The position numbers and the translations under genes are program-made. This document shows positions 1 to 9,571 of a DNA stretch of 64,000 nt, piece by piece (position 1 is the first letter of the stretch; each line of letters starts with the position of its first letter). The notes beneath the pieces are model-generated. The model saw nothing but the letters and a program-made list of their open reading frames with translations. It did no database searches and had not been told where the DNA came from. Origin of the DNA: Acidobacteriota bacterium (lineage in GTDB: Bacteria; Acidobacteriota; Terriglobia; Acidiferrales; UBA7541); the NCBI GenBank assembly GCA_003225295.1, contig QHYZ01000064.1, forward strand, positions 1 to 64,000, given 5' to 3'.

Positions 1-173
1 CGAAGCTCCGGGAAGACGTGGAATACAGAAAAGAAGTAGCGGAGAAGGTTGGGTTGGGTTGGGTTTTACGTTTTCTACGAAAAACCCCTCAGTTGTACCT
101 GTTGTACCCAAATCCGGGCCAGAAGTCACAGTAGAAAACGCAGCGTAAAGCATTGAATTGAGAGGGGAAATAA
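1..173. other. left-edge non-coding stretch with short repeats
   Basis: No gene is supported here. The stretch holds three GGGTT units around 49-65. A perfect 10-bp inverted repeat is present, CGTTTTCTAC at 69-78 and GTAGAAAACG at 131-140. Two direct copies of GTTGTACC lie between its arms, at 92-99 and 101-108. It borders the 3' end of the tRNA-Pro gene, but no second copy of a tRNA end is visible, so a call as an attachment site is not justified. Confidence 0.35.
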
Positions 174-251
174 TGGTCGGGGCGAATGGATTTGAACCAT
201 CGACCTCCTGGTCCCGAACCAGGCGCGCTAGCCAGGCTGCGCTACGCCCCG
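174..251 (-). tRNA. tRNA-Pro (anticodon CGG)
   Basis: Read on the minus strand, the acceptor stem CGGGGCG (245-251) pairs with CGCCCCG (178-184). The anticodon arm is CCTGG-TTCGGGA-CCAGG, giving anticodon CGG, which reads CCG proline codons. A T arm with the loop GGTTCAAATCC is present. The discriminator A and an encoded CCA follow at 174-177. It stands alone, upstream of no other RNA gene in view. Confidence 0.96.
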
Positions 252-444
252 ACCGACATGCTCAGGCGTGAACTTCCTCCCGAGCGGCACCATCAGATTA
301 ACATAGCTCCGCGGCGCGGGCTACACCGACGAAGTTTCTCGCGTGGGTTCTATGGGCGAACGAGTGCCTGCGCACAGCGCCGATTTCCCGACTGCGGCGG
401 AGCCCTCCCGCCGCCCTCCAGCCATCCGCGCCCTCTTACGTCAC

Positions 445-487
445 AAAAAAGGAAATGCCGCCGGAGGGCCGATGCCTTCCAGCGGCA
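445..487 (-). terminator. intrinsic terminator after first receptor gene
   Basis: On the minus strand, TGCCGCTGGAAGG pairs with CCCTCCGGCGGCA across the loop CATCGG, with one G-T pair and one mismatch. It is followed by TTTCCTTTTTT. It lies 24 bp past the stop codon of the receptor gene ending at 511, so it should end that transcript. Confidence 0.8.
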
Positions 488-510
488 GGTTGAAGTCAAT
501 GCTTCGCGGA

Positions 511-3500
511 CTAGAACGAATAGCGAGCGCCCACCTGCATCACCCGGGGCTGGCCCTGAATCTGGGTGAAGTTTGACCAGTTGTCCGGGGGGTTCAGCCC
601 GCGTAACGCTGGATCACGGGCTACACCAGATCCCGTGCGGGTCCCGTCAATCAATCCAAAACTCTGATGGTTGGCAACGTTGAACACATCCCAGCGGAGC
701 TGGAGGTGGTGCTTCTCGCTCCAGGGCATGTTGAAGGTCTTCGCTAACCCAAGATCCACGTTCGTGTATCCCGGGAGGCGAATGTAATTCCGTGGGCCTG
801 TTTCGCCGGGGTAAGCGTTGCGGAAATTCTGGTAAATCGTCTTGATATCGCAACCGCTGCCGCCGAAGAGTTTTGGTGCACCAGTACCAGCGGGGCCTGG
901 CGTTCCAATACGGGTTGGGCAAGTGTGGATCGGATTTATGGGAGTGACGTTGGCCTGGTCGTTCCAGTTCGTTGCCCATCGAGCGTCGTCGAAAGGTGAT
1001 GCAACCGGCAGCCCGGTGTTCCAGCGGAAGATGCCCGCGAGTTGCCATCCCCCAAGGACCGCCTGCACCGCCCGATTGTCCGTGTTCATAAGCGCCCTGC
1101 CCTTGCCAAACGGCATCTGCCACACGGCGGAGGCGTTGATGACGTGCCGGATATCGAAGTCGGAGCCGGCGTAGTTGTCCCGCTGGCGGATGGGATTCTC
1201 GATAAATGGGCCGCTGTTGTTTTGACTGCCGTAGCCAAAGTCCGTCTGCAAACCGGAAGAGTCATCTAACGAGTGGGAATAGGTGTAGTTGAAGTCCAAG
1301 GTCAAACTACTAAGGCGTTGCCGAAGCGAAACCGCCAGAGCATGATAATTGGAATTCCCAATCGTGCTCCACGCGGATAGCGCTCCATATTGCGGCTGCA
1401 TGAACCGAGTGGGTAGCCCAGCATCGAAAAGGGCTATATCGACCTGAGCTTCCGCATCTGTCCAGTCATTGCCAGAGAAAAAAGCAAATGGGTTCGTGGG
1501 GTGCCCACCCCCGCCCCGGCTCTGCAGCCCATAGAACACCTGTGTAGGCGTCCAAGTTGAAGGAAAGCCGGCCTGGATGTTCGGATCATTATTGAAGAGG
1601 TCCACCAAATTAGCGGGGAAAAGGTTATCGAAAAACGGGATGGATGCGATCTGGGTGGCACTCACGTCTTGCTGGCGCTGCTTTTCCAGGATCGTGGCGG
1701 CCGTGTACCAATCCATCCCACTCTTCGGATCACGAACGTTGTTGAAGGCCATGGCGTCCCGGCGAGCCAGCAGGCTGCGTGCCATTCGCCCGATGTAAGA
1801 GACGGACAGTGTAGTGCCCGCGCGCATTTGACGCTCGTAGGTCAAATTCCAAACGTACTCGGTGGGAGCATGTAGGCTTGAATCTACGCCTGTCTCGATG
1901 CGTTCTCCCTCGTCGATCGGCTGCGACAACGGGAATTGTAGATTGGCAGGCACGACGACATTCGGCAGTGACCGGATGTCCTGATTGAAGCCGGTAAAAG
2001 AGGGCGCCAGATTGCCGGCGACGGTATCATACGTATTCGCCGGGGTCGTATAGTTCGAGGTAAACCCAAGGGTGTTATTCAAATCCCAGTCCACCGCCAG
2101 AGCCTGGCCGTAGTAGTCATTGGTTATGGCGAAGCCCCCACGTACGACTGATTTGCCGCTGTCTCCAAATAACGAGTGCAGCAGCCCGCCAGAATAGTTC
2201 GGAGACCAAGCCACGGCGATGCGCGGTTGGAAGTTGTTCTTGTCCCAGTTGTACATCGACTTTCCGCCATTGACGGGGCCGGAGCGATTGATAACGACTG
2301 GGTCGCTGAAATTGTTGCCTTGAGCCGCGGCAGCGAGGCGCTCCTGAAAATACGTTCCAAGAGGCACTGTGGGCTGCACTTCAAACCCATTCGACTCGTA
2401 CACGGGACGTTCCAGGCTGTAACGAAGTCCCAAAGTGAGGGTCAGGTGAGGACGAATCTTCCAGGAGTCCTGGAGGTATTCCTCGTAGACTTGCGTGGCA
2501 AAGTCTCGGGTAGTGGGCACACCCGCAGCTAATAGACTACCATCCTTGCCGAAGGTGAAGTCCGCGGTATACTGCGAGAACCTCCCTATAATGGCCGTGG
2601 CCGCGGCTTGCACTTCCGAGATTGAGTTCAGGGCTTGGTCGCAGGGTGGGGGATTAATAGTCACCCCATTCGCATCCTTACAAGGCCTATCATCGCCAGG
2701 CAGATGATTTGCGCTTAAGTAGCTTTGGAAATCGTTCGAAATATGGTCGCCGGCACCGAAATAAAACGAAGGGTTGGTGACCGCATTATCAAACGCATTC
2801 GAGAAATCTACACGGCTGTTGCTAATCAACCGGATGTTGCCTCCAAACTGGACGGTGTGCCTTCCATGGATCCAGGAAACATCATCCGTGATGTTGTGGA
2901 CGGGTGTCACACGGGTGAGTGTGTGGGTTTCGCCATTGGGTTGGAACACGAAACGGAATCTGATGTCATTCCCGTTGCTGTCACCGCCTTGGGTGAATGC
3001 CTGGCGCGTTAGGCCGTACCGCAAATTATTCACCCACCTGTTTCCGATGGTCCAGGTGTGACCGACAGCCAATCCCCGTGGATGGCTCCACACCCCTGGG
3101 GAAGGCGTATCAGGGAAGTACTGTGCATTAATCTGATGATCATCTATGTAGTTCAGACGGACGAAAAGATTCTGTTTACTGTTCACTGTATAATCAAATC
3201 TTGCGATATGCGAGTTTAGCTTTACGGGCGTGGGAGCGTTGAAGCGGAAGCCACTTGTATTCAACTGGTCGCCCACAGTTGTATCGTTCGCCGGATACTT
3301 AGCAGCGGCGGCAGCCAGTGCAGCCAGCGCGTCCGAGTTTATGCCAGCCGCTTGATACACCTGCTGATTCTGAGCAAGATTGAGCGAGGCTTGCGGCGTT
3401 GTGTTGCAGGTCGCATCTGTGCAATACGTATAGTTGATGATGCCTTGACCCAAATTCGGTAGTGGGACAGTTCTTGTCACACCTGTCGATGTGGCGTCAC

Positions 3501-4458
3501 GGCGGCCTTCGTAACTGTAGAAAAAGAAAAGCTTGTTCTTTAGGATCGGACCGCCGAGTGCCCCGCCAAACGTATTCCGAACCAATGGCGTACGGGGAGT
3601 CCCCGAGGCGTTGCTGAACCAGTCGTTCGCCTCGAAAGGTGTACCTCGGTAGAATTCAAACGCCGCTCCATGCCAATTGTTCGAACCGGATTTCGTAACC
3701 AGATTGATTTGTGCACCGGATGAACGACCCTGGTTTGCGTTTCCATTCGCCGTCGTGACGCGGAACTCTTCTATCGCCTCCGAGTTGAGACGCAGAACCG
3801 GGCCCGACGTGATACTGCCCCCAAACTGGCCGATCACCTGACTGTTGTCTGATGCGGCTATCGAGGCATTTCCAGTTTGCGCGTTGTTGATATCCACGCC
3901 GTCCAGTGTAACGTTCGACTGGTCAGCACGCGACCCGGTGACGTAGCCCTCCTGAGTCGTACCGGGCTGCAGACTGAGTAAATCCGACAGATTTCGCCCT
4001 TCCAGTGGAAGCTGAGCAATCTGAGTCGAGTCGAAGACGTTGCCGAGCGAGGCATCCTGTGTGTTGATGACGGCGTCTTGAAGGCTGGCCCTAACCTCGA
4101 CCACTTGACTGATGGTCCCTACGCTCAATTGCGCGTTGGTCTCGGTTTGCTTGCCGATTAGGGCTCGCACATTGTCGATGATTGTCTTGCTGAATCCCTT
4201 GACCTCGACCTCAAGGCGGTAATCGCCCGGCTTGATCAAGTCAAACACATACGCACCTGTATTCGTTGACTCCACGCTGCGCGTGGCGTTGGTCGCAATG
4301 TTTGTGATCGTGACCTTCGCGCCAGGCACGCCTTTACCCTGTTGGTCTGTGACAATTCCACTTATGGCAGAGGTCCCAGTCTGGCTCTGTAACGTCGACG
4401 CAAAAAATAGCACGCTAGCCAGCACCGCGAAATTGACAATGAGAAATGGCCGCTTCAT
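511..4458 (-). CDS. Oar-like TonB-dependent outer-membrane receptor (copy 1)
   Basis: A protein of about 1315 residues, presumed to sit in the outer membrane and import or bind large ligands using TonB energy. The signal peptide is MKRPFLIVNFAVLASVLFF and onward, ending near LQSQTG. A carboxypeptidase-regulatory-like beta-sandwich follows (about residues 28-110, with GIVTDQQGKGVPGAKV). Then comes a plug domain with the QLPLEGRNLSDLLSLQPG and SNVTLDGVDINNA motifs, and a long beta-barrel ending in the C-terminal Phe of RVMQVGARYSF. No TonB box was recognised. The ATG at 4458 is chosen because AAGGAGCAG precedes it; an upstream ATG at 4494 has no comparable site. It is a paralogue of the next gene (4850-8863) with a related promoter. 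The ligand is unknown. The family is strongly expanded in Acidobacteria. Confidence 0.93.
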   Translation of the reverse strand: MKRPFLIVNFAVLASVLFFASTLQSQTGTSAISGIVTDQQGKGVPGAKVTITNIATNATRSVESTNTGAYVFDLIKPGDYRLEVEVKGFSKTIIDNVRALIGKQTETNAQLSVGTISQVVEVRASLQDAVINTQDASLGNVFDSTQIAQLPLEGRNLSDLLSLQPGTTQEGYVTGSRADQSNVTLDGVDINNAQTGNASIAASDNSQVIGQFGGSITSGPVLRLNSEAIEEFRVTTANGNANQGRSSGAQINLVTKSGSNNWHGAAFEFYRGTPFEANDWFSNASGTPRTPLVRNTFGGALGGPILKNKLFFFYSYEGRRDATSTGVTRTVPLPNLGQGIINYTYCTDATCNTTPQASLNLAQNQQVYQAAGINSDALAALAAAAAKYPANDTTVGDQLNTSGFRFNAPTPVKLNSHIARFDYTVNSKQNLFVRLNYIDDHQINAQYFPDTPSPGVWSHPRGLAVGHTWTIGNRWVNNLRYGLTRQAFTQGGDSNGNDIRFRFVFQPNGETHTLTRVTPVHNITDDVSWIHGRHTVQFGGNIRLISNSRVDFSNAFDNAVTNPSFYFGAGDHISNDFQSYLSANHLPGDDRPCKDANGVTINPPPCDQALNSISEVQAAATAIIGRFSQYTADFTFGKDGSLLAAGVPTTRDFATQVYEEYLQDSWKIRPHLTLTLGLRYSLERPVYESNGFEVQPTVPLGTYFQERLAAAAQGNNFSDPVVINRSGPVNGGKSMYNWDKNNFQPRIAVAWSPNYSGGLLHSLFGDSGKSVVRGGFAITNDYYGQALAVDWDLNNTLGFTSNYTTPANTYDTVAGNLAPSFTGFNQDIRSLPNVVVPANLQFPLSQPIDEGERIETGVDSSLHAPTEYVWNLTYERQMRAGTTLSVSYIGRMARSLLARRDAMAFNNVRDPKSGMDWYTAATILEKQRQQDVSATQIASIPFFDNLFPANLVDLFNNDPNIQAGFPSTWTPTQVFYGLQSRGGGGHPTNPFAFFSGNDWTDAEAQVDIALFDAGLPTRFMQPQYGALSAWSTIGNSNYHALAVSLRQRLSSLTLDFNYTYSHSLDDSSGLQTDFGYGSQNNSGPFIENPIRQRDNYAGSDFDIRHVINASAVWQMPFGKGRALMNTDNRAVQAVLGGWQLAGIFRWNTGLPVASPFDDARWATNWNDQANVTPINPIHTCPTRIGTPGPAGTGAPKLFGGSGCDIKTIYQNFRNAYPGETGPRNYIRLPGYTNVDLGLAKTFNMPWSEKHHLQLRWDVFNVANHQSFGLIDGTRTGSGVARDPALRGLNPPDNWSNFTQIQGQPRVMQVGARYSF

Positions 4459-4633
4459 AGACTGCTCCTTTCGCGCACCATGATTCAAGAACAAATCAGA
4501 ACTTAGAAGGAAGGTGCCGGAAAAATGAGTAGCGATGCCGACTCACCGCCGAGTCAGGACCCTTATATATTAATGTAAATGATCCCCGGGCAACCTTACC
4601 TACCACTCAGGTAAATCTATCGTTGAGGTAGCT

Positions 4634-4661
4634 TTTAGAACAAGTTGCCTAAATAAGTCAA
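4634..4661 (-). promoter_or_regulatory. sigma70-like promoter of first receptor gene
   Basis: On the minus strand, -35 TTGACT (4656-4661) and -10 TCTAAA (4634-4639) are separated by 16 bp. The same two boxes with the same spacing occur upstream of the second receptor gene, which supports the call. The predicted leader is about 165 nt and includes a block (about 4582-4634) that is also conserved in the paralogue. Confidence 0.55.
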
Positions 4662-4767
4662 GTCAAGTTATTTCGATTTAATTTCGATTTTTCTTACGCG
4701 CAGAGCCTGCAAACGACCACGGATTCCTCGCCCGTTGCACTTCCCTCACCATGCTCTGGAGAACATG

Positions 4768-4804
4768 AAAAAAAACCGCCGGGAGAGTTTCGCTCCCCGG
4801 CGGT
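4768..4804 (-). terminator. intrinsic terminator after second receptor gene
   Basis: On the minus strand, ACCGCCGGGGAG pairs with CTCTCCCGGCGGT around a short GAAA-type loop and runs straight into eight T residues (4768-4775). It lies about 45 bp past the stop codon of the receptor gene ending at 4850. Confidence 0.88.
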
Positions 4805-4849
4805 CGACTGTTGTCACGGATTTTAGGCCCGCAAATGTTGGACCACCGC

Positions 4850-7800
4850 TTAGAACTCGTACCGCAACGCGAATTCCATCACGCGTGGTTTGGTTGACAG
4901 CCTCGTGTAATCTGCAAACGTCGAGCCGTAAACATCCAGGAAGGAGTTGAGGCTCAAGGGGTCGAACCGCCTGGAGTTGGTAACGTTGAAGACCTGCCAC
5001 CGGAGTTGCAAACCGTGACTCTCCTTCCAGGGCATCTTCCAGCGCTTCGCAAGCCCCATATCCACGCTGAAGAAGCCCTGGCCGCGGAGATTATTCCGTT
5101 GACCGGCTTCCCCGGGGAACGGCTCGCGAAACGCGCTCGCGTCATTCGCCAAATTGGAAAAGACATTGACTTCCCCTATGTGGTCAGGGTTATAGAACGC
5201 ACCGGTCTTGACCGGCGCCGTCTGAATACCATTTCCAGAGAGGTCCCAATCTGTCGGCCATTGGAACCCATTGCCAACACTGAACGGAAAGCCGCTGGTC
5301 CATCGGCCGACGCCGGAAAGCTGCCAGCCGCCAATCACGGCATCAAGCGCCTTGTTCGCGTTTCGAGCGAAGGTCCTGTTTCGTCCAAATGGCAAATCCG
5401 CCACCCAATTCGCTGTGATTTGATGCGTGGCGTCAAAATCGGAGACGCCGCGGAACTGGTACGGGCTCCAGGCATTCTGGATCTGTCCCCCGTTTCCACC
5501 GATTGTGCCCACCCGCTCCGCGTCGGAAGCAAGGTCGATTGATTTGGAGAATGTATAGTTGAAGTCAAATTGAATTCCATGGGAAAAGTTGTGTTTCAGG
5601 TCAACTTGCATGGCATTGTAATTGGAAGTTCCCATGGATTTCCAGACGTAAAGGGTCGCGTACTGCGGGTTGTAAAAGGCGTACGACCCCACGCCGTTGG
5701 CTGCTAGGTAGGCGTTGTCCGGGCTGGCCCCAGCCGCCGGGAAGTAGGAGGCACCGGAAGCGCCAGCAAGTCCGAAATAATCGAGGATAAGGAGCCCGGT
5801 GGTCTCGTTCAGGTTGTTGCCGCAGAACAGATCGAAGGCTGCCACAACCGGAATTTGTGTAGAGGTGCCACCGCACGAACCCAGCAAATAGGCGTCGCCG
5901 GGTTGCAGCGGCTGAAGTACGTCTGCCCAATATTGCATGACTTTCGGACTCACTTGCGATGGATCGAAGCTAGCCGTGGGCGCTGAGTTGCCGCTCGCGA
6001 GCTGTTGACGATAGATTTTGGCCAACGCCGTGACCGCGGTGAAATAGTCCAAACCGGACGCTTTGTCTTTCAAGTCGAGTGGCGTGGCCACATCCAACTG
6101 CATCAGGAGGCGGCGCGCAAGCCTGCCCACATAGGCAACTTCAAGGGAGAAACCCGATGGGAGTTCACGTGACACAGAGAGATCAAACGTGTAGGCATAA
6201 GGAGTTTTTAACGACCCATCGATACTCGAGCCAATGAAAAAATTCCCCGATGGGAAGGTCTGAGGGAACTTCGGTGCCGGAGCCGGCAGGAAGATCTGGG
6301 TGCCATTCTTGTCCGTTGTCGGGATGGTATGAATATCGGCGAGTCTTGGCGCATTGTAAGGCGACTCGAATCCCGCGGGATTGGTCAGCCCCGTGGAGAG
6401 TCCGAAAGAGCCACCCGAGCTAAAGTCATCCGCGATGCCTTGGCCGAAGCGGTCAAACACCACTCCGGCTCCAGCGCGGATCGAGGTCTTTCCTTCTCCA
6501 AGGAGGCTGTGGAATAGCCCCCCACTTGGCCTCGGCGCCCAAGCAAAAGCCACACGTGGCGCGAAATTCTTCTTATCCCAGGGGTAATAGCCAGCCTTCC
6601 CATTCGCTTTTCCTGACCAGTCGAAAGCCACCGGCGGATCTCTGAAAGAAGCGACGCCGTTGAGGCCTGCTTGCGCACGGTTGAGAAACCAGTTGTCCAA
6701 ATTGAAGGTCGGCTGCACCTGCAACTTGTTCGTTTCCCAGGGTGGCGAGAAGAGCGACCAACGCAAGCCAAGTGTCAGTGTAAACGTCGGCTTGATCTTC
6801 CAACTATCCTGACCGTAGAACTCGTAACCGTTAATCCCGTAGCGACGCTTAAGAGGCGCGCCCTCGGGTAGGGGGCTTCCGTCTCGCTGGAAGTTATACT
6901 TTGCATCCACTTCCGTGACCATGCCCAACAAGGCTTGCATTGGGAAATCATAGGAATTAGCGAAACTGGGGTCCACAAAAGGCGTGCCATTGGGTACGCA
7001 GGAATTCGGATTCGACGTGGAACAGGTGAGCGCGGGATTCAAGGGTGAGTTCTTCTGCGCATATCCGGACAACGTTGTCCAAGAGGCATTGGCGCTGCCG
7101 TCGCTGAACGATGACTGAGTGCTGTCGCTGGGCGTCCGCGTGAAAGAAAGCAGCGTTCCGAATTGCCAGGTATGTTTCCCGTGAATCCAAGAGAGATCGT
7201 CCGCAAAGCTGTGAATTGGCCGTTGAAAGCTGTGCGTTCGAGTGACCGCACCGCTCTGATCGTTCAAGCCGCGGAAGAAAATCCAATCCTGGTTTGAATT
7301 GCCGATAATCCCAACACTTTCCCGGATGAAACCATATCGGAAGTTATTTACGAGCGAGTTCCTGAGTACCCCGCTGTAGTTGGCAATGAGGCCCCTGTTG
7401 AAGTTCACATTGGAATGCGCAGGCGCCTGGCCAGGGAGAAATGGAGCATCGGCATTGCCTCGGCTCCGCAACGCACCGGTCAAGGAAATCCGATGCTTGG
7501 CGTCGCGCGTAATGTTGTAGTCCATTTTAGAGATGTAAATATTCTCCTTGGCGGAGATCGGCCCACTAAAATTGAAACAAGTATAGTTGAGGCCGTCGCC
7601 TGCGTTGTTGCAATTGGATTTCGGCCAGGTGTTGAGATATTGGAGCACCGCCTGGCTCGGTCCAATGTGGAGCGGGTCCATATTGGTGATCTGTGCCGGC
7701 GTGAGCGCATTGTTTCCCGGTGCGATCGTAAACGTGTCTGTCTGGGTTGGGGTGACGAAATTGGGCACGCTGATCGTCCCACCAGGGCACAGCGTGGCAT

Positions 7801-8863
7801 CGAAGCATGAGTATTGGATGACGCCATCCTTCATAGCGGCAGACGGAACTGCATCTGTCACGCTAGTGGCCTCGGCGCGACGCGTGGCTTCGAAGTTCAT
7901 GAAAAGATATAGCCGGCCCTTCTTGATCGGGCCACCCAGTGACGCTCCAAAGATGTTGCGAATGAGTTTCGGTGGTGTGTTGCAAGAGCCATCGCTGAGC
8001 GGCGTTCCGTTATTTATGCAGTTCTGGATCTCCCCGTTCTTGACGAAGAAGTCGTTCGCGCTCGTATAGGTGTTGCGGTGGTATTCGTACGCCGAACCAT
8101 GAAAATTGTTCGTTCCGCTTTTGGTCACCATCGACACCTGTCCACCCGAGGTACTCCCCTGATCGGCGTTGTAGTTCGATGTGGTGACACGGAATTCCTG
8201 CACCGAGTCCAGCGTTACCGGCAGCACCGAGGTGAAAGCGTGTCCGTCCTTATCATTCACCTGGACGCCATCCACGGTAACGTTGCTCTGGTCGCTGCGT
8301 GAGCCGTTTACCGCCCCGTTCCGCGTGTCAAAAGTCGGCACGTCATCGCGGTTGCCTGTGAACGCCACACCGGGCTGCAAGCTGAGCAAATCGGGAACAT
8401 TACGGCCCTCCAGCGGCAGCTCCTTCACCTGATCTTCGCCGAAGGCGTTTCCGATCGAGGCATCCGTGGTATTCAATGTGGCCGCCAGCGCCGAGACTTC
8501 CACGATTTGTGACGTTGGTCCGATTTCGAGTGTGGCATTGACGGTCATCGGCAGGTTCACTAACAGTTGTAGGTTCTTCTGCTCATATTTCCGGAAACCC
8601 GCCTTTTCGATCGTCAGAGAGTAGGTGCCCGGTGGCAACGCCAAAAATTCGTACTCACCGGTCGTGCTCGTCTGCATCTCGCGATGGAACGCCTGGCTCG
8701 CATTATCCAGCGACACCTTGGCATCGCCCACGCTTGCACTGGTCTTGTCCGAGACCGTCCCGCGCACCGAAGTGGTGCCCGTTTGTGTCCAAGCACAACT
8801 GACCGATAGCAGAAGTATGACAAAGGAAATCGAGAGATTGCGCTTCATTGAAGACCATCCCAT
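4850..8863 (-). CDS. Oar-like TonB-dependent outer-membrane receptor (copy 2)
   Basis: A 1337-residue paralogue of the receptor at 511-4458. It has a signal peptide (NLSISFVILLLSVSCAWTQ), a carboxypeptidase-regulatory-like domain (GTVSDKTSASVGDAKVSL), a plug (LPLEGRNVPDLLSLQPG, SNVTVDGVQVND) and a beta-barrel ending RVMEFALRYEF, with the usual aromatic last residue. The barrel contains loops absent from copy 1, for example a Cys-containing stretch around residues 390-440, which suggests a different ligand. The ATG at 8863 is preceded by AAAGGGGTAG at the same distance as in copy 1. A second in-frame ATG at 8848 would also keep the signal peptide. Each copy has its own promoter and terminator, so they are not an operon. 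Confidence 0.93.
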   Translation of the reverse strand: MGWSSMKRNLSISFVILLLSVSCAWTQTGTTSVRGTVSDKTSASVGDAKVSLDNASQAFHREMQTSTTGEYEFLALPPGTYSLTIEKAGFRKYEQKNLQLLVNLPMTVNATLEIGPTSQIVEVSALAATLNTTDASIGNAFGEDQVKELPLEGRNVPDLLSLQPGVAFTGNRDDVPTFDTRNGAVNGSRSDQSNVTVDGVQVNDKDGHAFTSVLPVTLDSVQEFRVTTSNYNADQGSTSGGQVSMVTKSGTNNFHGSAYEYHRNTYTSANDFFVKNGEIQNCINNGTPLSDGSCNTPPKLIRNIFGASLGGPIKKGRLYLFMNFEATRRAEATSVTDAVPSAAMKDGVIQYSCFDATLCPGGTISVPNFVTPTQTDTFTIAPGNNALTPAQITNMDPLHIGPSQAVLQYLNTWPKSNCNNAGDGLNYTCFNFSGPISAKENIYISKMDYNITRDAKHRISLTGALRSRGNADAPFLPGQAPAHSNVNFNRGLIANYSGVLRNSLVNNFRYGFIRESVGIIGNSNQDWIFFRGLNDQSGAVTRTHSFQRPIHSFADDLSWIHGKHTWQFGTLLSFTRTPSDSTQSSFSDGSANASWTTLSGYAQKNSPLNPALTCSTSNPNSCVPNGTPFVDPSFANSYDFPMQALLGMVTEVDAKYNFQRDGSPLPEGAPLKRRYGINGYEFYGQDSWKIKPTFTLTLGLRWSLFSPPWETNKLQVQPTFNLDNWFLNRAQAGLNGVASFRDPPVAFDWSGKANGKAGYYPWDKKNFAPRVAFAWAPRPSGGLFHSLLGEGKTSIRAGAGVVFDRFGQGIADDFSSGGSFGLSTGLTNPAGFESPYNAPRLADIHTIPTTDKNGTQIFLPAPAPKFPQTFPSGNFFIGSSIDGSLKTPYAYTFDLSVSRELPSGFSLEVAYVGRLARRLLMQLDVATPLDLKDKASGLDYFTAVTALAKIYRQQLASGNSAPTASFDPSQVSPKVMQYWADVLQPLQPGDAYLLGSCGGTSTQIPVVAAFDLFCGNNLNETTGLLILDYFGLAGASGASYFPAAGASPDNAYLAANGVGSYAFYNPQYATLYVWKSMGTSNYNAMQVDLKHNFSHGIQFDFNYTFSKSIDLASDAERVGTIGGNGGQIQNAWSPYQFRGVSDFDATHQITANWVADLPFGRNRTFARNANKALDAVIGGWQLSGVGRWTSGFPFSVGNGFQWPTDWDLSGNGIQTAPVKTGAFYNPDHIGEVNVFSNLANDASAFREPFPGEAGQRNNLRGQGFFSVDMGLAKRWKMPWKESHGLQLRWQVFNVTNSRRFDPLSLNSFLDVYGSTFADYTRLSTKPRVMEFALRYEF

Positions 8864-9023
8864 AAACTACCCCTTTCGCACACCACTATTGAAGACAGAC
8901 CAAACACAGAAGAGAGGCACCTGCAAATGAGAACCGATGCCGGCTCAAGGCCTTGGACGAGATATGTATGAACCCCGGGCAACCTTCACCACCGCTCAAC
9001 TGAATCTAAATATTGACGTAGCT

Positions 9024-9051
9024 TTTAGATCAGCTTGCCCGAGAATGTCAA
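9024..9051 (-). promoter_or_regulatory. sigma70-like promoter of second receptor gene
   Basis: On the minus strand, -35 TTGACA (9046-9051), a 16-bp spacer and -10 TCTAAA (9024-9029). Box sequence and spacing match those upstream of the first receptor gene. The flanks also share CCCCGGGCAACCTT (plus-strand reading, from about 8973) and TTTCGATTTA (near 9068). Confidence 0.55.
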
Positions 9052-9079
9052 GCCAAGTTGCTGCGATATTTCGATTTAT

Positions 9080-9571
9080 TTCACTTTAATGCAGTTCTTT
9101 TACACATGCAGGTATGGACGGACCAGTACCCGTCCTGCCCTCGTGCCGATATCTCCAGCAACGATCAGATTGCAGGAATTCCAACCTCCTCAACCTCGCG
9201 TGTCAAGATTGCGCCGCCAGGGTTCGCTTGCACTTCGCTACCTTCGTTCGCTCTTATTCACTCAACGCATTTCCTTTCATACAGTTCGCCTCCCGGCTGT
9301 CGAGCCGTACTCCAATGTTTTGTTGAAATCTCTTGTATTTATAGACTTACGCACTCTTTTGCACCCGCGGAGCCACAGGATGTCCTTGAGGATCACACCG
9401 TTCGGCACTCTTCTCCTCTTCTCCTCCCATGGAGTGCATACCCCCCTTCCTTAGGCTAAAATGAAAAAAGGGATTTGGACTGCGGGGAGGGATGCTGCCT
9501 GCTTTACGGGCACAGCAGATAGGCGGGGGCACTTTTTTGGAGCTCGGTCTCGGAAAAAGAGTAGATGCTCA
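9080..9571. other. intergenic region, no gene recognised
   Basis: About 490 bp between the upstream region of the second receptor gene and the serA stop codon. Open frames here are short, overlap one another in several frames and show no recognisable domain. The serine- and proline-rich translations look like chance reading of pyrimidine-rich DNA. No convincing hairpin terminator for serA was found. Confidence 0.5.

Noticed and set aside
49-65. Telomere-like GGGTT units at the left edge
   Set aside because: Only three units; too short to mean more than a simple-sequence run.
9035-9459. Overlapping plus-strand frames of about 130 residues upstream of the second receptor gene
   Set aside because: No domain, low-complexity Ser/Pro/Leu content, several frames equally open and no ribosome site.
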